From GCA-001735895 sp964651385 (GTDB lineage: Bacteria > Pseudomonadota > Gammaproteobacteria > GCA-001735895), in NCBI GenBank assembly GCA_964651385.1, contig CAZYYM010000039.1, positions 1 to 28,402 of the forward strand: DNA of 28,402 bases. Direction: 5' to 3'. A program made the position numbers and the translations under genes. A model generated the notes under the pieces. That model worked only from the letters and a program-made list of their open reading frames with translations. It did not search any database and was not told the DNA's origin. Below, in pieces: positions 15,972-24,105 of the stretch (its first letter is position 1; every line of letters begins with the position of its first letter).

Positions 15972-17285
15972 CTAATTACAAATACGAGGAACGACATTGT
16001 TTTCGGAGGCATACTGAGCTGAGTCTGCTTCTATTAGAGGCCCTGTTATATCTCTGAGCGGGTCGTAGAAACCACTGACGAGACTCCATTTTTTGGCCTT
16101 GGCATCCCATTGTTGTAATGCAACTTTGCCGGGTCCTTCATGATTCTCACAACTGATTTTCACCGGTATGGTGAAACCCGGTAGACCCAACTCTTTCAGC
16201 CTTGCTTCGTCAACATCGAGAGCTTCGAAGCCGTCCCGCACATCTACGCCTTTTATTTTGTTGGTACCGTGAATTTCCATTGCTTTACGTATGGCTTCGG
16301 ATGTCCACATTGCTGCTACCAGACCGCGATTGTAAAGCACTTCACCGATACGATCGCGATCTCCAAGGCCTTTGCCCTTGTCATAAACATACTTCTTGAT
16401 GTCATCGTGCGCCGGGAAGTTGTCGCCGGGTTGGTGGAAGGCACCTGAGAGATAACCATCAGCACCATCTCCTGCGGGTAGTACGTCATTTTCAGAGCCA
16501 GACCACCAGACGCCTATAAAGTGATCCATCGGAAAACGAATGGAGGCCGCTTCTTTTATCGCAACCTGATTCATCACACCCCAACCCCACATCAGAACCC
16601 AGTCCGGGCGCTCTTTGCGGATTTGTAGCCAGGTAGCCTTCTGTTCCTGACCGGGATGATCAACCGGCAATTGCATAAATTCAAAACCGTATTTGGCTGC
16701 AGCACTTTCCAAGGTACGGATCGGTTCCTTACCATAGGCAGAATTATGGTAAACCAAAGCAATTTTCTTACCCTTCAATTTATCCATGCCACCTTCTTTT
16801 TCGGCGATGTACTGAACAAAGACGGTTGCCTGGCTCCAGTAAGTCGCCGGGAAATTGAATACCCATGGAAAAATCTTGCCGTTTGCCGCTGAAGTACGGC
16901 CATAGCCCATAGAGAATATTGGAATTCTATCGATACTGGACTTTGGAATTAACTGGTAAGTAATTCCGGTTGACAGAGGCTGGAAGACCAATGCGCCCGA
17001 TTCACCCTGGCCCTTCGTGTTTTCATAGCATTCGACACCTCGTTTAGTGTTGTAGGCGGTTTCACAGGCGACCAAATTAATTTTCGCACCATTGATGCCG
17101 CCGTCTCGTTCATTCAGCATATTCAGGTAATCGCCGTAGCCGTTAGCAAAGGGGATACCATTGGGTGCGTAGGGACCTGTACGATAATCAAGAGACGGTA
17201 GTGTCAGTTCGTACGCGCTGACGGTCCCCCCAAGAAGTGGTACTGCAAGTAAAGCAGCCACGATGGTTTTGCATATATTTTTCAT
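15972..17285 (-). CDS. Periplasmic substrate-binding protein of a Liv-type ABC importer
   Basis: A 437-residue solute-binding protein of the Peripla_BP_6/LivK class. The start ATG 17285 follows GGAGG (17297-17301) and gives a clean signal peptide (MKNICKTIVAALLAVPLLGG, with cleavage near VSAYEL). The mature protein has the expected two-lobe sequence, including NLVACETAYNTKRGVECYEN, KKIALVYHNSAYGKEP and the C-terminal lobe with GFYDPLRDITGPL. It is longer than LivJ/LivK (about 365 residues). It belongs to a set of Liv-type binding proteins often found beside acyl-CoA ligases, suggesting a carboxylate rather than an amino acid; the ligand is not known. It sits between livM and livF, preceded by a hairpin at 17329-17351. 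Confidence 0.9.
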   Translation of the reverse strand: MKNICKTIVAALLAVPLLGGTVSAYELTLPSLDYRTGPYAPNGIPFANGYGDYLNMLNERDGGINGAKINLVACETAYNTKRGVECYENTKGQGESGALVFQPLSTGITYQLIPKSSIDRIPIFSMGYGRTSAANGKIFPWVFNFPATYWSQATVFVQYIAEKEGGMDKLKGKKIALVYHNSAYGKEPIRTLESAAAKYGFEFMQLPVDHPGQEQKATWLQIRKERPDWVLMWGWGVMNQVAIKEAASIRFPMDHFIGVWWSGSENDVLPAGDGADGYLSGAFHQPGDNFPAHDDIKKYVYDKGKGLGDRDRIGEVLYNRGLVAAMWTSEAIRKAMEIHGTNKIKGVDVRDGFEALDVDEARLKELGLPGFTIPVKISCENHEGPGKVALQQWDAKAKKWSLVSGFYDPLRDITGPLIEADSAQYASENNVVPRICN

Positions 17286-17328
17286 TTTCTTTGTTTCCTC
17301 CGGTTTATGTACAGGATGTACGGTAAGC

Positions 17329-17351
17329 CGATTTTGCAGGAGCAAAAATCG
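17329..17351 (-). other. Hairpin in the livM to binding-protein gap
   Basis: CGATTTTGC and GCAAAAATCG pair (9 bp with one bulged base) around a 4-base loop AGGA, in the 122-bp gap upstream of the binding-protein gene. No T-run follows on the minus strand, so termination is unlikely. Such stems often mark mRNA processing or stabilisation that raises binding-protein levels; that role is inferred. Confidence 0.45.
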
Positions 17352-17407
17352 CCTAACCCAATACATCTTAAATAAAACGTTTAGTTGCGGTCCCATTATC
17401 TGTAATA

Positions 17408-18484
17408 CTAATAGGGGAACGGCCATAAACGCAGTTTTTCCTTGGCGATCCGCCACAGGCGGGCAAGCCCGTGAGGTTCGACAATAAGAAACATGATGAT
17501 CAGTGCACCGATAGATATAATTTCAATATGGGCCGCCAATGCGCTATCAGTTCCAAAGCCGTCGACCAGTATATTTTTTAATAATATCGGCATGAGTACC
17601 AGAAACCCGGCGCCCAGAAACGATCCAAGCACGGATCCCAATCCACCGATGATAACCATAAACAATACCAGAAACGACTGATTAATATCGAAGGCTTCAG
17701 TGGGTTCGGCTGATCCCAGCCATACCGCGAAATACAGCGCACCGGCCATACCGATATAAAATGAAGATACCGCAAATGCCGACAGTTTGGCGACTAGCGG
17801 GCGTACACCGATGAGCTCTGCGGCAATATCCATGTCACGAATTGCCATCCAGTTGCGCCCGATACGACCTCGCGCCAGGTTCTTGGCAACCAGTGCAAAC
17901 ACGGCGACGATTGAGGCGACCAGTAAATATTTTGCCGTGGGGGAGGCTGCGGGACCAGTGACGGTGACACCAAATAGTGTCATCGGCGGTGAGGTAATCA
18001 TGCCGGTGGCGTTGTAATTAAAAAACCAGCCAACCTTATTGAACATCCAGATGAGAAAAAACTGTGCCGCGAGGGTTGCGACGGCCAGGTAAAAGCCCTT
18101 GATCCGCAAGGATGGTAAGCCGAATATAGCACCGACAGCAGCGGTTATGATTCCCGATAATATAACCAGGGGAATAAATCCCAGTTCCGGGAAAGCAACC
18201 ATCAGTTTATAGACTGAAAACGCCCCCACTGCCATGAACCCACCGGTACCGAGTGATACCTGACCACAGTAGCCGGTGAGAATATTGAGCCCCAGTGCTG
18301 CCAGCGAATAGATTAGAAAAGGTAATATAATCGCGTTCAGCCAATACTCGTTCAGGAATGGTGGAATCAACACAAATGTGGCAATCAATACAGCAAAAAT
18401 AACATAGCGATCCTGGGCAATCGGGAATAGTGCCTGATCGGCGGCGTAGTTGGCTTTGAATTGTCCGGTTTCACGATAAATCAT
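17408..18484 (-). CDS. livM: Branched-chain amino-acid-type ABC permease LivM
   Basis: A 358-residue inner-membrane permease with about ten hydrophobic segments. The LivM hallmarks are SLAALGLNILTGYCGQVSLG near residue 60-80 and the cytoplasmic EAA-like loop GRIGRNWMAIRDMDIAAELI, followed by KLSAFAVSSFYIGMAGAL. The C-terminus VEPHGLARLWR is typical. It forms the translocation channel with LivH. It starts 4 bp after livH, so the two are coupled. It ends 122 bp before the binding-protein gene, the largest gap in the operon. Confidence 0.93.
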   Translation of the reverse strand: MIYRETGQFKANYAADQALFPIAQDRYVIFAVLIATFVLIPPFLNEYWLNAIILPFLIYSLAALGLNILTGYCGQVSLGTGGFMAVGAFSVYKLMVAFPELGFIPLVILSGIITAAVGAIFGLPSLRIKGFYLAVATLAAQFFLIWMFNKVGWFFNYNATGMITSPPMTLFGVTVTGPAASPTAKYLLVASIVAVFALVAKNLARGRIGRNWMAIRDMDIAAELIGVRPLVAKLSAFAVSSFYIGMAGALYFAVWLGSAEPTEAFDINQSFLVLFMVIIGGLGSVLGSFLGAGFLVLMPILLKNILVDGFGTDSALAAHIEIISIGALIIMFLIVEPHGLARLWRIAKEKLRLWPFPY

Positions 18485-18488
18485 CGAC

Positions 18489-19385
18489 TTATACTCGCTC
18501 TATAATGCGTTCGCCAAACAGACCCTGCGGACGAAATAGCAGGAACGCCAGTGCCAGCATATAGGCGAACCAGTTTTCTATCGCACCACCAACAAATGGT
18601 CCCAGGTAAACTTCGGCTACTTTTTCGCCCACACCGATAATCATGCCGCCGATAATGGCGCCAGGCACCGAGGTGAACCCACCAAGAATCAATACCGGCA
18701 AGGCTTTTAGGGCAATTAGTGAAAGTGAAAACTGCACGCCGGATTTTGATCCCCACATGATACCGGCAACCAGTGCGACGAACCCCGAAACAGACCAGAC
18801 AATGACCCAGATTGTGTGCAGAGATATGCCCACTGAAAGAGCGGCTTGATGATCGTCGGCTACTGCGCGTAAGGCACGGCCGACTCGCGTCTTCTGGAAA
18901 AATACGGCGAGGAAGATTACCAGTATCGCTGCAGTAGCAGCAGCAAAGATTTCCAGTTTCTCGATATAAATATTAAAGTTATCGAGCATATAGTCGGATG
19001 CCCCCTGGGGGATGCCGATGTCCAGCATTTTCACGTCTGAGCCCCAGAGAATATCACCAAAACCTTCGAGTACGTAGGCCAGACCGATTGTTGCCATGAA
19101 CAGAATTATGGGTTCCTGATTGACCAGGTGTCGTAACATGACTCTCTCAATCACCCAGGCCAGGGCGATCATCACCGCAATGGTGCCAATAATAGCCAGC
19201 CAGACCGGCATGTTGAATTTTTCCATAAGGCCAACAAGAGTCAGCGCAGCAAATAGTGCCATGACGCCCTGAGCGAAGTTGAATATACCGGAAGCCTTAA
19301 AAATCAGTACGAAACCGAGTGCTACCAGCGAGTACATGACACCAGCCATCAAACCACTCAAGGCGACTTCAATAAAAAACGTCAT
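18489..19385 (-). CDS. livH: Branched-chain amino-acid-type ABC permease LivH
   Basis: A 298-residue integral membrane permease, normal for LivH. N-terminal LSGLMAGVMYSLVALGFVLI and the ASGIFNFAQGVMAL motif are diagnostic. The cytoplasmic coupling loop GRALRAVADDHQAALSVGIS and the end LFRPQGLFGERIIERV are intact. A good Shine-Dalgarno (GGAAGG) precedes ATG 19385. It lies 42 bp after livG and 4 bp before livM. Together with LivM, LivG, LivF and the binding protein it makes a complete importer. Confidence 0.93.
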   Translation of the reverse strand: MTFFIEVALSGLMAGVMYSLVALGFVLIFKASGIFNFAQGVMALFAALTLVGLMEKFNMPVWLAIIGTIAVMIALAWVIERVMLRHLVNQEPIILFMATIGLAYVLEGFGDILWGSDVKMLDIGIPQGASDYMLDNFNIYIEKLEIFAAATAAILVIFLAVFFQKTRVGRALRAVADDHQAALSVGISLHTIWVIVWSVSGFVALVAGIMWGSKSGVQFSLSLIALKALPVLILGGFTSVPGAIIGGMIIGVGEKVAEVYLGPFVGGAIENWFAYMLALAFLLFRPQGLFGERIIERV

Positions 19386-19427
19386 GATGACCTTCCTTTA
19401 TCCAAACGAAGCTTATTGTTGTAGACC

Positions 19428-20216
19428 TCATTCATGTGAAACTCCCAGATACGCATCGACGACTGTCTGATTGGCTCGAATTTTCCCCGGCACATCATCG
19501 GCCAACTGCTTGCCGTAATCGAGAACCACAACGCGGTCGGACAAATCCATGACCACGCCCATGTCGTGTTCTATCAATGCGATTGTGGTGCCGAACTCGT
19601 CGTTGACATCGATGATGAATCGAGACATGTCTTCTTTTTCTTCGCTGTTCATACCGGCCATAGGCTCGTCCAGCAGTAGCAGCTCGGGCTCGGCTGCGAG
19701 GGCGCGACCGAGTTCGACGCGTTTCTGTAAACCATATGGCAGCTTACCTACCGGTTTTTTGCGGATCTCCTGAATATCGAGAAAATCGATGATGCGTTCG
19801 GCGGCCTCGCGGTTCTCCAGTTCTTCTTTACGCGCCGGTCCGAGATGTAGGGCCTGCCAGAAGATGTTGGTCTTCATTTTCAGGTTACGGCCGGTCATGA
19901 TGTTGTCGAGCGTACTCATGCCTTTAAACAATGCGATGTTCTGGAAAGTCCGTGCGATACCATGACTGGCGGCAATATGCGGCGCCATTTGCTTGCGAGT
20001 CTCGCCCTTGAAAGTAATACTGCCTTGCTGCGGATGATAAAAGCCATTGATGACGTTGAGCATGGAGCTTTTACCCGCGCCATTTGGGCCGATAATCGAT
20101 CGGATTTCTCCACGTTTAATATCAAAATTAATATTGTCGAGCACTTTCATAACGCCGAAGGAGAGACTGATGTTCTTGACTTCGAGGATAGGACCCCCCA
20201 GATTTCGCTCTGTCAT
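19428..20216 (-). CDS. livG: ABC transporter ATP-binding protein, LivG type
   Basis: A 262-residue ATPase. Walker A GPNGAGKSS is at about 43-51. The Q-loop region RTFQNIALFKGMST is the LivG type. The signature is LPYGLQKRVELGRAL (YGLQ in place of SGGQ, as in many LivG proteins), Walker B is LLLLDEPMAGMN, and the H-loop is ALIEHDMGVVMDLSDRV. The C-terminal VDAYLGVSHE is the usual LivG end. The start overlaps the stop of the acyl-CoA synthetase gene by four bases (ATGA), so ligase and transporter are translationally coupled. It should pair with LivF on the cytoplasmic face of LivH/LivM. Confidence 0.94.
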   Translation of the reverse strand: MTERNLGGPILEVKNISLSFGVMKVLDNINFDIKRGEIRSIIGPNGAGKSSMLNVINGFYHPQQGSITFKGETRKQMAPHIAASHGIARTFQNIALFKGMSTLDNIMTGRNLKMKTNIFWQALHLGPARKEELENREAAERIIDFLDIQEIRKKPVGKLPYGLQKRVELGRALAAEPELLLLDEPMAGMNSEEKEDMSRFIIDVNDEFGTTIALIEHDMGVVMDLSDRVVVLDYGKQLADDVPGKIRANQTVVDAYLGVSHE

Positions 20217-22186
20217 GCTGCGGCTTCCTGAGCCTGTGTTTTGACGGGGTGCACTTTGGCCTCGAATATTGTGATATCGGCCTCCAACATTCCGGTACGA
20301 CCGTCTTCGAAGGTTACCTCGGTTTTAACGTGGCAATTATCGTCGCCGGAGTAAAGAGCCTCAATTAGATTATGGTAACGTTCGGCGACGAATTTTCGGC
20401 GCACTTTTCGAGTCCGAGTGAGTTCACCATCGTCGGCATCGAGTTCCTTATGCAGTATCAGGAAGCGACGAATCTGCGAATTAGCCAGTCGAATATCCTG
20501 GGATAAATCCGCGTTCACCTTGTCGACGCAATCCTTTATCAATTGATAAACCTCTGATAGCTGGGCCAGATCGATATAGCCGGAATAGGCCAGGTTATTA
20601 CGCTCGGCCCAGTTCCCTACGGCATCCAGGTCAATGTTGATAAATGCGGTGCTGTAGTCGCGTTCGTTACCGAATAGTACGGCTTCCTTAACGAAGGAAA
20701 AGAATTTTAGTTTGTTTTCCAGATATTTAGGCGCAAACAAAGTACCGTCGTTGAGCTTGCCGACATCTTTAGCCCGATCAATAATTTTCAGATGACCATT
20801 TTTTTCGTCGAAGTAACCCGCGTCGCCGGTAGATACCCAGCCTTCTTCGTTTTTGGTACTGGCAGTTGAGTCGGGATTCTTATAATAGGAGTGGAATACG
20901 CCTGGACTACGATACAGAATTTCACCCTTGTCATTAATATCGATTTCAACATCGATAGCCGGGGTACCGACAGTGTCGGCATAGACTTCACCATCGGGTT
21001 GCACGCAGATAAATACCATACATTCGGTCTGGCCGTATAATTGCTTGATATTAATACCCAGCGAACGGTAAAAGTCGAAAATCTCCGGTCCAATTGCCTC
21101 ACCGGCAGTATAGGCGAGTCTGGTACGGCGCAATCCGAGTACGTCCTTGAGCGGTCCATAAACCAATACATTGCCAAGCCTATAAAGTAACGAGTCTTTT
21201 AGAGAGACTGATTCGCCGTTGAGTATTTTAACGCCGACTTTACCGGCATGGTCCATAAAGTAGTGGAAGATACGACGTTTGATAGCTGCCGCGTCTTCCA
21301 TACGGATCATAACCTGTGTCAGCATGTTTTCGTATACCCGAGGCGGGGCGAAATAATAAGTCGGACCGATTTCGCGCAAGTCGTTGGCGATCGTTGTGGC
21401 GCTTTCAGGGCAGCTTACGCAGAAACCGGCAACATAAGACTGCGCATAGGAAAACAGGTTATCCCCCACCCAGGCCATTGGTAGATAGGCCAACACTTCT
21501 TCGTTTTCGGTTAAACCTTCTCGAACAATGCCGTTGCGGGCGGTGATAATGCAGTTGTCATTGGTGAGTACTACACCTTTGGGTTGGCCCGTAGTACCCG
21601 AGGTATAGAGCATGATGGCAATATCCTCACCCTTACCAGCGTCAACTTGCTGTTGAAAAAACTCTGGATTGTTCTGATCGAATTCACGACCAGCCTGTTG
21701 TGCGGCTTCGAAGTTATGCAGGAATGGTTCATTGTAGTCACGCAGTCCACGAATTTCGTCGAAGATTATATGTTCGATTTTCGGGCAGCGTTCTTTCAGC
21801 TCGAGAATTTTATCGACCTGTTCCTGGTCTTCAACCAATGCAATTTTGACGTCAGCATTGTCGAGCACAAAGGACATTTCCTCCGCCACCGAATCCTGGT
21901 AAAGCGGCACCGGAATGGCCCCCAGCGACTGTGCGGCGGTCATACCCCAGTACAGACGGGGGCGGTTATCGCCGATTATAGCAAGCTTATCTCCCCGTTC
22001 TAATCCGAGGCTCGCCAATCCGCAGGCCAGGGCCCGGACTTCGGCCGCCGCCTCTACCCAGGTCCAGGACTGCCAGATACCCAGATCCTTCTCACGGATA
22101 GCATCGTGATTTCCGCGCAGGCTGACATGTTTCAGCATCAGCTTGGGAAAGGTATCTAGCGTTTTGTCATTTAACAAGTTAGTCAT
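20213..22186 (-). CDS. Long-chain-type acyl-CoA synthetase (AMP-binding), first gene of the Liv operon
   Basis: A 657-residue adenylate-forming ligase. The ATP-binding P-loop YTSGTTGQPKG lies near 194-204; the acceptor motif YGQTE, the GWVSTGDAGYFDEKNGHLKI stretch and IIDRAKD form the usual catalytic series. The LNDGTLFAPKYLENKLKF segment places it in the subfamily of large (about 650 residues) synthetases often found next to Liv transporters. It makes acyl-CoA from a carboxylic acid, ATP and CoA. I chose ATG 22186; a TTG at 22201 is also in frame. No Shine-Dalgarno is visible: the site is filled by a 14-bp palindrome (22190-22203). It is the promoter-proximal gene, with a LiuR-like operator about 95 bp upstream and an ATGA overlap into livG. 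Confidence 0.9.
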   Translation of the reverse strand: MTNLLNDKTLDTFPKLMLKHVSLRGNHDAIREKDLGIWQSWTWVEAAAEVRALACGLASLGLERGDKLAIIGDNRPRLYWGMTAAQSLGAIPVPLYQDSVAEEMSFVLDNADVKIALVEDQEQVDKILELKERCPKIEHIIFDEIRGLRDYNEPFLHNFEAAQQAGREFDQNNPEFFQQQVDAGKGEDIAIMLYTSGTTGQPKGVVLTNDNCIITARNGIVREGLTENEEVLAYLPMAWVGDNLFSYAQSYVAGFCVSCPESATTIANDLREIGPTYYFAPPRVYENMLTQVMIRMEDAAAIKRRIFHYFMDHAGKVGVKILNGESVSLKDSLLYRLGNVLVYGPLKDVLGLRRTRLAYTAGEAIGPEIFDFYRSLGINIKQLYGQTECMVFICVQPDGEVYADTVGTPAIDVEIDINDKGEILYRSPGVFHSYYKNPDSTASTKNEEGWVSTGDAGYFDEKNGHLKIIDRAKDVGKLNDGTLFAPKYLENKLKFFSFVKEAVLFGNERDYSTAFINIDLDAVGNWAERNNLAYSGYIDLAQLSEVYQLIKDCVDKVNADLSQDIRLANSQIRRFLILHKELDADDGELTRTRKVRRKFVAERYHNLIEALYSGDDNCHVKTEVTFEDGRTGMLEADITIFEAKVHPVKTQAQEAAA

Positions 22187-22189
22187 GGC

Positions 22190-22203
22190 AATTGTTAACA
22201 ATT
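22190..22203. promoter_or_regulatory. Palindrome just upstream of the acyl-CoA synthetase start
   Basis: AATTGTTAACAATT is a perfect 14-bp palindrome three bases upstream of the ATG, where a ribosome-binding site would be expected. It could be a protein operator or an RNA hairpin that limits initiation. No known regulator is assigned. Confidence 0.45.
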
Positions 22204-22250
22204 ATTATGTTCGTGGCGCTAAATTCGATTCATATTGCCATTATTCTTGT

Positions 22251-22266
22251 TTATTGTCGACAATAA
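22251..22266. promoter_or_regulatory. Second palindrome in the Liv-operon leader
   Basis: TTATTGTCGACAATAA is a perfect 16-bp palindrome centred 30 bp from the LiuR-like site (about three helical turns) on its promoter-downstream side. It probably binds a dimeric regulator; which one is unknown. Confidence 0.5.
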
Positions 22267-22280
22267 TGAGACGGTAGTTT

Positions 22281-22296
22281 ACGTTTACGTAAACGT
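22281..22296. promoter_or_regulatory. LiuR-like operator in the Liv/acyl-CoA synthetase promoter
   Basis: ACGTTTACGTAAACGT is a perfect 16-bp palindrome resembling published LiuR-type (MerR family) sites. On the minus strand it fills the 17-bp spacer between a possible -35 TAGACA (22299-22304) and -10 TAAACT (22276-22281). This is the usual location for MerR-family binding. A 15/16 match occurs in front of icmF and the merR gene. Confidence 0.7.
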
Positions 22297-22466
22297 CCTG
22301 TCTATAGGTATTTATGCTTAGTTTATGTGGATATGACTTGTATATCCATCGTTAGTTGTCAGATACCGGAAAATTAGACGATAAATAATTCGCCGCCAAT
22401 CGAACCTCCGCTTGCCAGAACTTTAATCTGACCGGATTCAATTCCATTAATTCCTTGATTCGGGGT

Positions 22467-22751
22467 TTAATCGTCACTTGGCGGAGCGAGCCTTACGCAG
22501 GCGATAATGAGCTGCGACACATAGTCGGAAGGGTCACGCGGTTTCAGCTTATCCCCGGCTTTTATGACGGCCTCGATTCTGCCCTGTAAGTTTGCCAGGT
22601 GTGAATCTACCGGATACGTCTCCAGGCCCGTTAGCTCGCGAATGTCGGGAGAGACATCCGGTTCGGGGTCGAAATCCAGTTTGCTCTCATCAACCTGTTT
22701 CAAGAGATCAAAAGCTCTTTCCAGGTCGGTCAATAGTGGGGAATGTGTCAC
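22467..22751 (-). CDS. Hypothetical 94-residue acidic protein
   Basis: A small soluble protein that I do not recognise. It starts at GTG 22751 behind a strong Shine-Dalgarno (AGGAGAG, five bases upstream), the main reason to accept it. It is acidic at the N-terminal half (LDFDPEPDVSPDIRELTGLE) and predicted mostly helical, with no signal peptide, membrane segment or cysteine cluster of note. It lies alone between the Liv operon leader (265 bp downstream of its stop) and the 3-hydroxyacyl-CoA dehydrogenase gene upstream, same strand. Function unknown. Confidence 0.65.
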   Translation of the reverse strand: MTHSPLLTDLERAFDLLKQVDESKLDFDPEPDVSPDIRELTGLETYPVDSHLANLQGRIEAVIKAGDKLKPRDPSDYVSQLIIACVRLAPPSDD

Positions 22752-23072
22752 GGTTCTCTCCTGTTATGCTGGCATTAGAATTTTTATAGGTACGAAGTAT
22801 ACCGAAGCTTTTAAATTAATGTCCGTTTATAGGCCAGAGTGTGTTTGATGAACGTAGATGGTATCTGATATATATACTACCTGAATATTACTAATGGAAT
22901 TGATCAATAATGGTTGATTTAAGAGTAGCGTCTGTATATTTCTAATAATCGCTCAGGTGTGAATTTGAACTCCACACCGGTTGTTTGGCATGAAAGCCAA
23001 TAAGTTACCCTTTTAGTTACCGATCCTGATTATAAATCTCAAGAAACTATTTTAGGTAGTATACCTGGGCTA
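22752..23072. other. 321-bp intergenic stretch without a gene
   Basis: No plausible coding frame. It holds the Shine-Dalgarno of the 94-residue gene at its left end, a 10-bp palindrome ATTGATCAAT (22899-22908), and small stems such as GGTGTG/CACACC (22956-22961 with 22973-22978). None is followed by a T-run, so I cannot call a terminator for the dehydrogenase gene that ends at 23073. Confidence 0.5.
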
Positions 23073-23927
23073 TCAATCGTCATATCGATAAAATCCACGC
23101 CCTGCTTTACGCCCCAGATAGCCCGCATCGACCATTTGCTGCCAGATCGGACAGGGGCGATATTTCGAATCACCAAAGCCTTCGTGCAATACTTTGATGA
23201 CCGCATAACAGGTATCGAGGCCGATTAAATCGGCCAGCATAAGCGGTCCCATCGGGTGCGCCAGGCCGAGCTTGATAATCTCGTCGATCCCTTCGGCACT
23301 GGCAAGCCCTTCATAGTAGACGTAGGCCGCTTCATTTATCATAGGTATCAGAATACGGTTGGCGACAAATCCGGGGCTGTCTTTTGCTTCGACTGGCACT
23401 TTGCCAATGAACTCGGATAATTGGTGAATCTGTTGGTATGTCTCGTCGCTGGTTTGTAAGGCACGAATCACTTCAACCAGTTTCATCATTGGCACGGGGT
23501 TCATGAAATGCATACCGGCGACCCGTTCCGCACGTTTGGTTGCACCAGCAATTTTTGTCAGCGAAATCGACGAGGTGTTGCTGGCCAGCAAGGCTTCAGG
23601 TTTACAGATTTCATCGAGCTGCTGGAATATCTGAAGCTTTAGTGGCTCGTTTTCCGTGGCTGCTTCAATCACAACGTCGGTGCCGCCCAGGTCACCCAAA
23701 TCCGTTGTAGTTTGAATATTGGCGAGGGTTGCCTGTTTCTCGGCGTCGCTAATTTTTTCTTTTTTAATCAAACGATCCAGGCTGGATGATATAGTATCCA
23801 GACCACGTTGAACGGCGCCCTCGGCGATATCCTGCATGATGACTGTCAATCCGGCAGCTGCGCAAACTTGCACGATGCCGTTGCCCATGGTTCCGGCGCC
23901 AACTACGCCGACAGTTTTGATATTCAT
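23073..23927 (-). CDS. 3-hydroxybutyryl-CoA dehydrogenase
   Basis: A 284-residue NAD(P)-dependent 3-hydroxyacyl-CoA dehydrogenase of the short, monofunctional type (Hbd/PaaH). The Rossmann motif GAGTMG is at residues 10-15. The catalytic His140 lies in GMHFMNPVP, with Glu152 in KLVEVI, and Asn190 in GFVANRILIPMINEA. The C-terminal domain includes GLAHPMGPLMLADLIGLDT and ends GRKAGRGFYRYDD, so it is complete. It oxidises (S)-3-hydroxybutyryl-CoA to acetoacetyl-CoA or acts in the reverse direction. It sits downstream of icmF (across the gap), consistent with processing of butyryl-CoA made by that mutase. No LiuR-like site lies directly upstream. Confidence 0.93.
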   Translation of the reverse strand: MNIKTVGVVGAGTMGNGIVQVCAAAGLTVIMQDIAEGAVQRGLDTISSSLDRLIKKEKISDAEKQATLANIQTTTDLGDLGGTDVVIEAATENEPLKLQIFQQLDEICKPEALLASNTSSISLTKIAGATKRAERVAGMHFMNPVPMMKLVEVIRALQTSDETYQQIHQLSEFIGKVPVEAKDSPGFVANRILIPMINEAAYVYYEGLASAEGIDEIIKLGLAHPMGPLMLADLIGLDTCYAVIKVLHEGFGDSKYRPCPIWQQMVDAGYLGRKAGRGFYRYDD

Positions 23928-23965
23928 TGTTGTACCTGGTTCTACGGAATAAACTTAATTCTGTC

Positions 23966-23987
23966 ATTGCGGCTCCCGCGCCGCAAT
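23966..23987. repeat. REP-like hairpin upstream of the dehydrogenase gene
   Basis: ATTGCGGC and GCCGCAAT form a perfect 8-bp stem with a 6-base loop. The surrounding GTCATTGCGG...CCGCAATC resembles the interspersed 'GTCATTGCGA...CAATC' palindromes found in many bacteria. On the plus strand CTATTTTGGTTTT follows, which is weakly terminator-like, but no plus-strand gene ends here. Confidence 0.45.
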
Positions 23988-24105
23988 CTATTTTGGTTTT
24001 ACTTTGGAGTTTGGGTGAGGTTCGGAAAAACGCCAACGTAAATTGAAAGGTGCATTTGGCCTGGCAAGCTTTTTCAGCTTGTCGGTGATGTCCGAGGAGC
24101 TGGCT

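Noticed and set aside
17408..17456. Longer binding-protein start at 17456
   Set aside because: It would overlap livM and bury the signal peptide; ATG 17285 has a GGAGG site and an N-terminal signal sequence.
22899..22908. ATTGATCAAT palindrome as an FNR site
   Set aside because: The half-sites abut without the four-base spacer FNR needs.
24065..24081. CAAGCT/AGCTTG hairpin as a terminator
   Set aside because: Six-base stem with no following T-run and no gene ending at the right distance.
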